Source of the DNA: CAYYFV01 sp965660075
Lineage (GTDB): Bacteria > Patescibacteriota > Gracilibacteria > UBA1369 > GCA-2718715
NCBI GenBank assembly: GCA_965660075.1
Contig: CBFHYO010000060.1
Location: forward strand, 1 to 18,388
Reading direction: 5' to 3'
DNA: 18,388 bases
Shown here: piece after piece, positions 7,147 to 14,702 of the stretch
Position numbering within the stretch: position 1 is the first letter of the stretch
How the letters are laid out: every line of letters begins with the position of its first letter
Made by a program: the position numbers and the translations under genes
The notes under the pieces: model-generated
Told to the model about the DNA's origin: nothing
The model's input: the letters and a program-made list of their open reading frames with translations, nothing else
The model's database searches: none

Positions 7147-7752
7147 ATGTTTAAGGATATTAATAAATATGTAACTCACAAAGAGTTTCGTTGTGGATTT
7201 GATGAGTCTTTTAATAAATACAGGGGGTACTGTGAACCTGGTGATTTTTCTTTAAATTTATCTAAGATTCGTGATTGTTTATGGAATCAATATAATGAAT
7301 TATTGGCATGTGATGAATATTCTAATCGTATGGTTGATTTTGAACTAAACCAAATGGATTTTTTTGAGAGTGCTTTTAAGATTGTTGAAAGCAATTCATT
7401 CGATTCAAATCGCCTGTATTTTATTGAGAATATAATCGATTTGATGTATGTAACGCGTTCTAATTTTGGTTCTGTTGAATTACAAATTCTTTATGGCTAT
7501 GTAGTTTCTTCGCATCAGGTTTATGATGTTATTTATAGTTTGCGTTTGTTGGATTTTGTGGAATCTTTACTCAAAAACGACCCGAATTCTGTTTGTGCGC
7601 AAAAAATTATTCAATCAGAGCCAGTTGATGTGTTTGGTGAAACGTTTAATAAAACGGTTTTTGATTATGTGGGAGTTCGTTTGCTTGGTTTTGAATCTGC
7701 TCGGGAGATTGCTTCTATTAGATCCTTTATTCAATTTTTGGAGACAAGGTAG
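7147..7752 (+). CDS. hypothetical protein (201 aa)
   Basis: I do not recognise this family. The protein is soluble, mildly acidic and mostly helical by eye, with an aromatic-rich N-terminus (MFKDINKYVTHKEFRCGFDE) and several scattered Cys that do not form a metal-binding motif. There is no signal peptide or membrane segment. It shares a divergent promoter region with the 483-aa orphan gene, which hints at co-regulation only. The leader is A/T only, with no Shine-Dalgarno sequence. Confidence 0.75.
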   Translation: MFKDINKYVTHKEFRCGFDESFNKYRGYCEPGDFSLNLSKIRDCLWNQYNELLACDEYSNRMVDFELNQMDFFESAFKIVESNSFDSNRLYFIENIIDLMYVTRSNFGSVELQILYGYVVSSHQVYDVIYSLRLLDFVESLLKNDPNSVCAQKIIQSEPVDVFGETFNKTVFDYVGVRLLGFESAREIASIRSFIQFLETR

Positions 7753-7778
7753 TTTCAGGTGTGATTTCTAGGTGTTAG

Positions 7779-7806
7779 TTGACTTTTTTCAAAATAATGT
7801 TAAAGT
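7779..7806 (+). promoter_or_regulatory. possible promoter of the TSP3 lipoprotein gene
   Basis: TTGACT (7779-7784), 16 bases, then TAAAGT (7801-7806), which matches the -10 consensus at four of six positions. It lies 25 bases before the ATG. Confidence 0.4.
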
Positions 7807-7831
7807 TTTTTCTTAATTTTAATTTGTTATT

Positions 7832-9997
7832 ATGAAAAGATTTAATTCTTACATGAATTCTGTGCTTTTAGCTTACATGGCTACTGCATGTGATCCTGGT
7901 GTGAGACCAGAAAGAGATCCTGCAGAAAATATTGGTGATTCTGAGGTAACAATGATGGCAGCCGATATGGGAGCTGATATTGGTGCAATTTGGCAACCTG
8001 AAGCTGATGCTTCTGTTGACGTAGATATGACTGATGCTATTGATTCTGATGACGATGGTATTGCTGATGAAAATGATAACTGTCTTTTAGTGCCAAATTC
8101 TGACCAAGCGGACTCTGATTATGATGGAGTGGGGAATGTTTGTGATTTTGATGTAGATGGCGATGGTGTTGAAAACACTCGTGATAATTGTGAAACTATT
8201 CATAATTCAGACCAAGCTGATTTGGATTCTGATGGAAATGGAGATGCTTGTGACGATGATTTAGATGGTGATGGAATTGTAAATAGTGTTGATAATTGTG
8301 TTTTGGTTGTAAATTCTGATCAATTAGATTTGGACCAAGATTTGATGGGGGATGCATGTGATACTGATATCGATGGTGATGGTGTCAAAAATGAAGCAGA
8401 TAACTGTGTGTATGTGCCAAATGCTGATCAAATAGATACAGATGCCAATGGAGTTGGAGACGCCTGTGAAAATGATTTAGATGGGGATGGATTTGCAGAC
8501 GCGAATGACAACTGTCCTACTGTTATAAATGTTGATCAAGCGGATGACGATATGGATGGAGTCGGTAATGCATGTGATTTGGATGCTGATAATGATGGAG
8601 TAAACGATGCGTTGGATAACTGTCCTGTAATTCCAAATGCTGATCAAATCGATGTGGATAATGATAATATTGGAGATGCTTGTGATGATCTAATTGATTC
8701 AGACAATGATGGAATTGGTGATGCTAATGATAACTGTCCAGAAGTTGCTAATGCAGATCAATCTGATTTTGATAGCGACAATATTGGAGACGCTTGTGAT
8801 AACGATAATGATGATGACGGCGTTGAGGATGAGGATGATAACTGTCCTAGAACTGGTAATCCCGACCAATCAGATATAGATACTGATGGAGTCGGTGATG
8901 CATGTGATGAAGATATGGATAATGATGGTGTTTTGAATGTAGCGGATAATTGTGTGGAGACACCTAATAGATTCCAAGAAGACTATGATCGTGATGGTTT
9001 GGGAGATGCATGTGAGGATTGTGGTGATGCGCGTGTAGTTTTGGAATCAGTGCCAAGTATGACTACTATTTTAGCAAGAAGGTCTGGTTCTATCGATACA
9101 CATTTAGATGGTATGTTTGGATTTGTGAGATATCGTGTCTCAGAAATTGTTTCAGAATGTAACGTTATGCCTGATTCAATTCGATTTGCAGAAGCTATGC
9201 GGCGTTTAAACCCACAGATGCCAATTGAATCTGTAGAGTTTATGGATAGTCAACTTTTAGTTGGTGGTCCAGTTTTATCTGTTGGTGGTTTTGTGGAAAT
9301 TAATTTGGGAGAAGTTACACAAAGTCCTTTTATTGATCAAGATTTAGATGGTCAGGCAGATGTAATTAGATTGCCTGAAACCGTTGCGAGTTGGTTTCAT
9401 GCTAACAATGTACAAATTGAGCTTGGTGAAATGGCTGATCGTGTGATTTTTTATCCGTTTGGACTTTCTTTTTCTTTTTCGTATCCTTTGGAACCTACTG
9501 TTTTGAATAATGGTGTAGAATTTGAGAGAGATATTCGTCTAGCTTCTGCGATTAGTAACGAAGAATATTTGACTGAAAACGAATTGGCTGTAGCTGAAAA
9601 TGTTTTTAGAACTGAGTTTTATGACTTTGATTATTCAGGTGAAAGACATTTGTTGTCTGATTTGATTGGAGCCGTTCCAGCTAACTATAATTATTATAGA
9701 AATGCGGCCAATGGTATTTGTATAACTTATATAGATACTTTGACTGTTGCTCAGGAATTAGATTGGGTTCATGCTTTTATGGCCGGTGATGAATATGTTT
9801 CTCAAAGACCAAACTTTCCATCTACTATGTCTACACGTTCTTTGGTGCCTAATTTTAGAAGATTTACAATTGATGAAGTTGATTGCCAGGTTGTGTTTCC
9901 GCATTTAAATGTTTTGGATGCTAATGGCAACGTGATTTCTGTTCCGAGTGTAAATACTAATTTTCCTTTTGGATTTAGACTTTTGTTTACGGAGTAA
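7832..9997 (+). CDS. large lipoprotein with nine thrombospondin type-3 calcium-binding repeats
   Basis: The 721-residue protein begins with a basic n-region and short hydrophobic core ending in MATAC, consistent with a lipobox and a lipidated Cys20; the -3 residue is Ala, not the preferred Leu, so this is probable rather than certain. An acidic linker (about 21-70) leads into nine thrombospondin type-3 repeats (71-396), each about 36 residues with an Asp-rich D-x-D-x-D-G loop, a DNC element, an N-x-DQ element and a G-D/N-A-C-D/E element. These bind Ca2+ and are braced by disulfides between the regularly spaced Cys. Residues 397-721 form a domain I cannot assign, with four Cys after the first two (CEDC) and an internal DQDLDGQAD loop. 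The protein should sit on the outer face of a membrane, perhaps in adhesion or as a spacer. Confidence 0.9.
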   Translation: MKRFNSYMNSVLLAYMATACDPGVRPERDPAENIGDSEVTMMAADMGADIGAIWQPEADASVDVDMTDAIDSDDDGIADENDNCLLVPNSDQADSDYDGVGNVCDFDVDGDGVENTRDNCETIHNSDQADLDSDGNGDACDDDLDGDGIVNSVDNCVLVVNSDQLDLDQDLMGDACDTDIDGDGVKNEADNCVYVPNADQIDTDANGVGDACENDLDGDGFADANDNCPTVINVDQADDDMDGVGNACDLDADNDGVNDALDNCPVIPNADQIDVDNDNIGDACDDLIDSDNDGIGDANDNCPEVANADQSDFDSDNIGDACDNDNDDDGVEDEDDNCPRTGNPDQSDIDTDGVGDACDEDMDNDGVLNVADNCVETPNRFQEDYDRDGLGDACEDCGDARVVLESVPSMTTILARRSGSIDTHLDGMFGFVRYRVSEIVSECNVMPDSIRFAEAMRRLNPQMPIESVEFMDSQLLVGGPVLSVGGFVEINLGEVTQSPFIDQDLDGQADVIRLPETVASWFHANNVQIELGEMADRVIFYPFGLSFSFSYPLEPTVLNNGVEFERDIRLASAISNEEYLTENELAVAENVFRTEFYDFDYSGERHLLSDLIGAVPANYNYYRNAANGICITYIDTLTVAQELDWVHAFMAGDEYVSQRPNFPSTMSTRSLVPNFRRFTIDEVDCQVVFPHLNVLDANGNVISVPSVNTNFPFGFRLLFTE
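8042..9019 (+). repeat. nine degenerate ~108-bp coding repeats (TSP3 units)
   Basis: The repeats encode residues 71-107, 108-143, 144-179, 180-215, 216-251, 252-287, 288-326, 327-361 and 362-396 of the lipoprotein. Six are exactly 36 residues, one is 37, one 39 and two of the last three 35. DNA identity between units is only moderate, so they diverged long ago or are kept by selection on protein sequence. Confidence 0.85.
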
Positions 9998-10020
9998 TTC
10001 TTGATTTTGAATTGTTATTT

Positions 10021-10049
10021 AAAAACCAGGCATAAAGCCTGGTTTTTTT
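10021..10049. terminator. strong intrinsic terminator, probably bidirectional
   Basis: An 11-bp stem AAAAACCAGGC (10021-10031) / GCCTGGTTTTT (10037-10047) with loop ATAAA is followed by T. It closes the lipoprotein gene on the plus strand. On the minus strand the same stem also ends in five T, so it can end the paralog operon, whose last stop codon (TAA, complement of 10048-10050) touches the hairpin. Confidence 0.9.
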
Positions 10050-10896
10050 AGATTCCGTAGGGGAGTGTTGGTGTGATAATTGATTGAGAGAGGGGTGATG
10101 ATTGTTGTGTGATGTTATATGCAAAGTTGTGGTCGATATGGATTCCGGTGTTGCCTATTTCGAATGAGTCTGGATTGTCTTGGGCTGAAAAATAACTTGT
10201 GGCTAGATTGCTGTAGTTTTCTAAATACATCCATGGGGAGCCTGGTTTTGGAAACGGTTTTTCCATTGTTTGATATTGGTGTGGTCTGGTAATTCCGTAG
10301 CGGTATTTGGTGACAGATCTAGCCTTTATTTTACCTGTAAAGGCTTTGTACATCCCCCCTCCATATATTTGATTGATTGTTTCCATGGCAAGTGCGTAGA
10401 GGTAATTTTCGATATGTGGTGTTGGTACATCGAATTGGTTTGTAGTTATTAGTTCTCGATGGCGAAGCATTTGGCTGGCTTTTAGGACATCGTTTACGGG
10501 TGATTGTCTCCAGGGTTTTTTGAGGAATAAAATATCGTCTGGTAAGTATAGTGCGTTATGATTTTTGGTTATCATTACTTCGACACTTGGGTTGTGTGTG
10601 ATTTGTTCTTTGTATTGAGGGTCTATCCCGGTTGCAGAAGATGCGTAACTATCAAACAGTTCAATTAGAGATTGATTGATTTGCGTTGTGAGGTGTTCTG
10701 GTGCGTTTTCTTGGATTTCATTGATTAAATATTGGGTGGTTCTGAGAAAGTTGGAATCAAAGATAGGTTGAAACTCCGGTTGGATGTAGGGTTGATCGTA
10801 TGAACTTGAATGATTGTCCTCCAAGCAAGAACTCGTTAGTGCTGCTGTGGCAGCAATGCTGGTTTTGAAGAAATCTCTGCGGTTTATTTCTTTCAT
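10048..10896 (-). CDS. Tat-signal lipoprotein-like paralog 3 (282 aa)
   Basis: This is the last of three tandem paralogs. The N-terminus has a twin-arginine motif NRRDFFK (R6 R7), a hydrophobic stretch and a possible lipobox LTSSC with Cys24, so it is predicted to be exported folded and perhaps lipidated. The shared core includes SQMLRHRELITTNQ, then YLYALAMETINQIYGGGM, KAFTGKI, VTKYRYGIT and ATSYFSAQ; equivalents are found in order in the other two. It also has a segment absent from the 269-aa paralog (about 95-130, YLPDDILFLKKPWRQ). The C-terminus ends ITPTLPYGI. It starts 2 bases after the previous stop, so translation is probably coupled. Function and fold are not recognised. Confidence 0.85.
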   Translation of the reverse strand: MKEINRRDFFKTSIAATAALTSSCLEDNHSSSYDQPYIQPEFQPIFDSNFLRTTQYLINEIQENAPEHLTTQINQSLIELFDSYASSATGIDPQYKEQITHNPSVEVMITKNHNALYLPDDILFLKKPWRQSPVNDVLKASQMLRHRELITTNQFDVPTPHIENYLYALAMETINQIYGGGMYKAFTGKIKARSVTKYRYGITRPHQYQTMEKPFPKPGSPWMYLENYSNLATSYFSAQDNPDSFEIGNTGIHIDHNFAYNITQQSSPLSQSIITPTLPYGI

Positions 10897-10898
10897 GA

Positions 10899-11735
10899 TT
10901 AAGTGGTTACTGTTGGTAAAATTGGGTATAGGAAGGATTTATTTGAGGGTTCTAGTTTTTGGGCTGTTAAATCTATAAACTCTTGGCTGACAAAGATGTT
11001 TGTGCCGGGGATGCTGTTTTTTTCTGAATTTGGCAATTTGTATGAGTTGAAATAGCTAGTGGCCAATATTCGCTCTTGTTCGACTTGGCTCCAGAGTGTG
11101 TTTGGTTCGGCTTGATTGACTTTGAGAAAGCTAAGCATTTGGGCTTGGTAAGTCTCTTTTGATGTGTACCTGCTTATTTCTGGAACTACTTGGCCTTGGG
11201 TGTAAATACCAAGTAAAAAATCTTTGAGAATCACATTGTTAAATTCAAAGGCTGAAGCATATAGATAGGCCATTTTTAAATCATCTGGAATGTTGAAAGG
11301 ATTTTGGGTGTTGAGTTGGTTGTGTCTATGCATTTGTAAGATTTCTGAGATGGATGTAAATGGAGCCTCGGGATTGAAATTGGTTTGTATTTGTTGGAAG
11401 CTTTTGTTGAAAATGCTTGTTGGTTGATCAATAAGGGTTGTAATTTGGGTTGGGTTTTGAATTCGTTGGCTGTAGGAATCTGGAATATTTGTGATTATTT
11501 GTGCGTGACTATCGTGAATTTCTTGTAGAGGTGCATGAAAATTATGTCCTAGTTCTATTCTTGGTTTAGTATCTACTATTTGGATTGTTTCTTGAATTAA
11601 ATCCAGGAATTGCCCCGAAAGAGTTTGGGCAAACTTGTTTGATTCTGCTTGTGCTTGGCTTTCGAGCACTGATTTGGTTGTCAGAGCCGAAATTGCTGTG
11701 AGCCCACAAAGGCTCAGTAGTTGTCTTCTATTCAT
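10899..11735 (-). CDS. Tat-signal exported paralog 2 (278 aa)
   Basis: This is the middle and most diverged member of the trio. It begins MNRRQLLSLCGLTAISALTT with a short twin-arginine motif (R3 R4) and a likely signal peptidase I site AQA/E after residue 30, so unlike its siblings it may be soluble rather than lipidated. The shared core is visible as SEILQMHRHNQLNTQNPF, NIPDDLKMAYLYASAFEFNN, SRYTSKETYQAQ and ATSYFNSYKLPN, with IPGTNIF and the terminal FLYPILP. Spacing is 24 bases to the upstream gene and 2 to the downstream one, consistent with one operon. I do not recognise the family. Confidence 0.85.
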   Translation of the reverse strand: MNRRQLLSLCGLTAISALTTKSVLESQAQAESNKFAQTLSGQFLDLIQETIQIVDTKPRIELGHNFHAPLQEIHDSHAQIITNIPDSYSQRIQNPTQITTLIDQPTSIFNKSFQQIQTNFNPEAPFTSISEILQMHRHNQLNTQNPFNIPDDLKMAYLYASAFEFNNVILKDFLLGIYTQGQVVPEISRYTSKETYQAQMLSFLKVNQAEPNTLWSQVEQERILATSYFNSYKLPNSEKNSIPGTNIFVSQEFIDLTAQKLEPSNKSFLYPILPTVTT

Positions 11736-11759
11736 ATTTATAGGTTTAATAATTTTTGA

Positions 11760-12569
11760 TTAGCCGAGCATGAGGCTTGGGTAGAGCAATCCATTTTGGA
11801 ATCTGTCTGGTCGGCGTTTGCATGCGCGGAGAAAAGATTCTGTTGTTTGGAATGGTGTGTTTGGTATTTGGATTTGATTTGCTTCGAATTGGTTGTAAAA
11901 ATATCTTTTGGGTATTGCTCCGTTGGCACTAAGATGGCTCCAGTATGTTCGGGGTTCCATTTTTGGAATGTCGACTGTTTGATATGCTCGTTTTTGTGTG
12001 AAACTGTAGATGTATTTAGTGACAATCTGAGGCTCGAGCTGGTTAGTAAATGCGCGTTGCATGTTGCCTTGGTAGTATTGGTTTATGGTTTCGATAGCTG
12101 TGATGTATAGGTATGCCGAGTGAAACTCTTTTGGAATATTGTGTGAATTTTGAGTTATTAGCTCCAAATGTCTTAGTATTTGGCTGGTTTTGGATATAAA
12201 GGCCGGGATTTCGAGCGTGTCTAGCTGTTTTGAGAATAACGTTTGGGTAGCTAACTCGTAAAAATATTCTTTTGATCCTTGGACCCCTGAGCCGGAAAAA
12301 TCAAAGTTTTGTAGGTCTTCCAGGGCTGGAGTAAGATGTGATGAAATTTGTGAGTCTGCAAACTGATTTATTTGTGTGATTGTATGTTCGATTTGTGTTT
12401 GAAGTTGGCTGGAAATGCCTTGTGGGGCACTTGGATAACTTCTAGGTATGTCTGGTGGGAGTGTTTGTTTGTTGCATTGCGTTAAAAGACTGCCTGTGGT
12501 AATTGCAGCTAATTTGAGGAAATCTCGGCGGCTTGAGTTTTGCAAATTAGAATCTGGTTTAAGGTTCAT
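11760..12569 (-). CDS. Tat-signal lipoprotein-like paralog 1 (269 aa)
   Basis: This is the first gene of the trio. The signal is the best of the three: SRRDFLKLAA (R14 R15) is a near-perfect Tat motif, followed by a hydrophobic stretch and LLTQC with Cys32 as possible lipidation site. Core elements are SQILRHLELITQNSHNIP, AYLYITAIETINQYYQGNM, RAFTNQLEP, VTKYIYSFTQKRAYQT and IPKRYFYNQ; the C-terminus GLLYPSLMLG matches the ends of the siblings. Upstream, a TATATT (complement of 12591-12596) could be the -10, but I see no good -35. No catalytic motif is apparent. High Gln, Thr, Asn and Ile partly reflect strand composition. Confidence 0.87.
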   Translation of the reverse strand: MNLKPDSNLQNSSRRDFLKLAAITTGSLLTQCNKQTLPPDIPRSYPSAPQGISSQLQTQIEHTITQINQFADSQISSHLTPALEDLQNFDFSGSGVQGSKEYFYELATQTLFSKQLDTLEIPAFISKTSQILRHLELITQNSHNIPKEFHSAYLYITAIETINQYYQGNMQRAFTNQLEPQIVTKYIYSFTQKRAYQTVDIPKMEPRTYWSHLSANGAIPKRYFYNQFEANQIQIPNTPFQTTESFLRACKRRPDRFQNGLLYPSLMLG

Positions 12570-12679
12570 TCTGGAAAATTTATTTTTTCTAATATATCAG
12601 AAACTTTTTTTGCGATCTTTATTTTTGTCTTGCGTTTTTTGTGGAGGGTGGTGAATTGATATTTTATAATTAATTTTTA

Positions 12680-12717
12680 ACAAATTAAAAAAACTCACCC
12701 TGGATGCAAGGTGAGTT
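12680..12717 (-). terminator. intrinsic terminator of typA
   Basis: On the minus strand an 8-bp stem AACTCACC / GGTGAGTT (complement of 12710-12717 and 12692-12699) with a 10-base loop is followed by TTTTTTAATTTG. It starts 24 bases after the typA stop. Confidence 0.8.
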
Positions 12718-12740
12718 GTAAGTGGTTTGTGAATCAGTGT

Positions 12741-14540
12741 TTAGCTTTTTGAGCCTCTTTTTCGTTCGTGTTCTTTTAGGAATTTTTTACGCAAACGAAT
12801 TTTACTTGGAGTGATTTCAGCGTATTCGTCGTCGGCGATGTATTCGATAGCTTTTTCGAGCGTGATTTCGATTGGTGGAGTGAGTGCAATTGCATCGTCT
12901 GTTCCAGAAGCACGGACGTTTGTAAGTTTTTTACCTTTGAGTGGATTTACAGTTAGGTCGGTTCCTTGGTTGTGTTCACCAATAATCATACCTTCGTAAA
13001 CATCTGTTTGAGGAGTGATAAAGATTGGTCCACGTGGTTGTAGGTTGTAAAGTGCAAATGCAAGTGCTGTACCTGTTTCTTGAGAAATCATAGAGCCTAC
13101 TTGGCGTTTTTCGATAGCACCACAGTATGGTTCGTAGTGAGAGAATGAGTGGTAAAAAGTACCTTCACCCTTGGTAAGTAAAATAAAAATAGATCGGAAT
13201 CCAAGGAGTCCACGAGTTGGAGCAACGAATTCTAGTTGAGTTGTACCATTGTCTGAGACCATGTTTTGCATGATACCTTTTCTTTTGGAGATGGCTTCGA
13301 TTACAGATCCAGACATTTCGTCTGGGACGTTTATCACTACGTTTTCGAATGGTTCTTGTTTTTGACCATCGATTTCTTGCATGATTACTTCTGGTTGAGA
13401 AATTTGTAGCTCGAATCCTTCACGACGCATAGTTTCAATTAGTACCGCGATGTGCATTTCGCCACGTCCGTATACTTTGATGGCGTCTGAGTTGGCTTTT
13501 CTTTCGATTTTGAGACCTACGTTTGTTTCGAGTTCGCGTTCGAGTCTTTCTAGAATGTGTCTAGAAGTAACAAATTTACCTTCTTTACCCGCGAGAGGAG
13601 AGTCGTTAACCATAAATTCGATAGCAAGTGCTGGTGGATCTACTTTGATAGCTTCTAGCGGTTCTGCGTTTTCGTTGTCTGTAATTGTTTCAGATACAAA
13701 GATATCGTCGATACCGGCAATTGCAACAATGTCACCTGCAGAAGCGATGTCTGTTTCTATTTTTTGCATACCTGCAAATTTGAAGATTTTGGTGATACGT
13801 TTTTTACGTTTTTCCCCATCTGGTTTAATAACAGTAACTTCTTGGTTTGGTTTGATTTGTCCTGAGTAAACACGTCCAACTGCAATACGCCCTACATAGT
13901 TGTCGAAGGCTAGTGTTGCTGGTTGCATCATAAAGTCTGCTTCTACATTTTGGTCGGCAGGTTTTACTTGTTCGAGTACCAAATCTAGTAGTGGAGTGAT
14001 GTCTTTGTGTTCGTCGTTTAAATCTCGAATAGCAACTCCATCACGTGCAACAGCATATAGATATGGAAAGTCTAATTGTTCTTCTGATGCTCCGAGTTTA
14101 TCAAATAGGTCGAAAGTCAAATCGACAACAGTATCTGGGCGAGCCATTGGTTTATCGATTTTGTTAATACAAACAAGTACTTTGAGTCCAAGTTCTAGAG
14201 ATTTTTTGAGTACAAATTTAGTTTGTGGCATTGGTCCCTCATAAGCGTCTACAACAAGCATAACTGCGTCCACTGTACGTAGTACACGTTCTACTTCTGA
14301 TCCAAAGTCGGCATGGCCTGGAGTATCTACAATGTTTATTTTGTTGCCTTTGTATGTAATTGAGGCGTTTTTGGCGTAGATTGTGATTCCACGTTCACGT
14401 TCTTGGTCGAATGAGTCCATTGCACGTTCTTCGAGAACTTTGTGTGCTTGGTAGTCGTCTGAGGCTTTCAGAAGCGCATCAACTAGAGTTGTTTTACCAT
14501 GGTCTACGTGGGCGACAATGGCCATATTATAAATTTGCAT
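12741..14540 (-). CDS. typA: ribosome-associated translational GTPase TypA/BipA
   Basis: The 599-residue protein is a full-length member of the EF-G-like TypA/BipA family, which binds the 70S ribosome, aids 50S assembly and is important under stress and cold. Motifs in order: P-loop AHVDHGKT (10-17), switch-I RERGITI (48-54), DTPGH (72-76) and NKID (126-129). The beta-barrel domain II follows, then two EF-G-like domains (GRGEMHIAVLIETMRREGFE region) and the TypA-specific C-terminal domain ending in a basic tail (RLRKKFLKEHERKRGSKS). The start ATG lies 14 residues before the P-loop Gly, as usual. It is single-gene, with its own promoter and terminator, and divergent from the 566-aa gene. No missing key residue is seen. 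Confidence 0.98.
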   Translation of the reverse strand: MQIYNMAIVAHVDHGKTTLVDALLKASDDYQAHKVLEERAMDSFDQERERGITIYAKNASITYKGNKINIVDTPGHADFGSEVERVLRTVDAVMLVVDAYEGPMPQTKFVLKKSLELGLKVLVCINKIDKPMARPDTVVDLTFDLFDKLGASEEQLDFPYLYAVARDGVAIRDLNDEHKDITPLLDLVLEQVKPADQNVEADFMMQPATLAFDNYVGRIAVGRVYSGQIKPNQEVTVIKPDGEKRKKRITKIFKFAGMQKIETDIASAGDIVAIAGIDDIFVSETITDNENAEPLEAIKVDPPALAIEFMVNDSPLAGKEGKFVTSRHILERLERELETNVGLKIERKANSDAIKVYGRGEMHIAVLIETMRREGFELQISQPEVIMQEIDGQKQEPFENVVINVPDEMSGSVIEAISKRKGIMQNMVSDNGTTQLEFVAPTRGLLGFRSIFILLTKGEGTFYHSFSHYEPYCGAIEKRQVGSMISQETGTALAFALYNLQPRGPIFITPQTDVYEGMIIGEHNQGTDLTVNPLKGKKLTNVRASGTDDAIALTPPIEITLEKAIEYIADDEYAEITPSKIRLRKKFLKEHERKRGSKS

Positions 14541-14564
14541 GCGTTTGCAGTTATTTTTGCTCTG

Positions 14565-14592
14565 ATTATAGAGGATTTCTCGAATTAGGCAA
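14565..14592 (-). promoter_or_regulatory. typA promoter
   Basis: On the minus strand: TTGCCT (complement of 14587-14592), 16 bases, perfect TATAAT (complement of 14565-14570), then 24 bases to the ATG. Confidence 0.65.
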
Positions 14593-14650
14593 GGGGATAA
14601 TTGAACTAGCTGCTTGGTATTGCGATCTGCTTGTGTGCGGTGGTTTGGGA

Positions 14651-14680
14651 TTGGACTTGAGGTGGTTTTTGTGTTATAAT
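14651..14680 (+). promoter_or_regulatory. promoter of the 566-aa gene
   Basis: TTGGAC (14651-14656), 18 bases, perfect TATAAT (14675-14680). The ATG follows 22 bases later. Confidence 0.6.
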
Positions 14681-14702
14681 AGATTGATGTAACTACTAAA
14701 CT

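Noticed and set aside
8042..9019. CRISPR-like or mobile repeat array
   Set aside because: The periodicity is about 108 bp, in frame, degenerate and fully explained by thrombospondin type-3 protein repeats.
11738..12110. Overlapping open frames on both strands within the first Tat paralog
   Set aside because: They are shadows: the paralog frame has a signal peptide and clear similarity to its two siblings.
14411..14692. Plus-strand open frame of 93 codons overlapping the typA start
   Set aside because: It is mostly the reverse of typA and its promoter; it shows no protein-like features.
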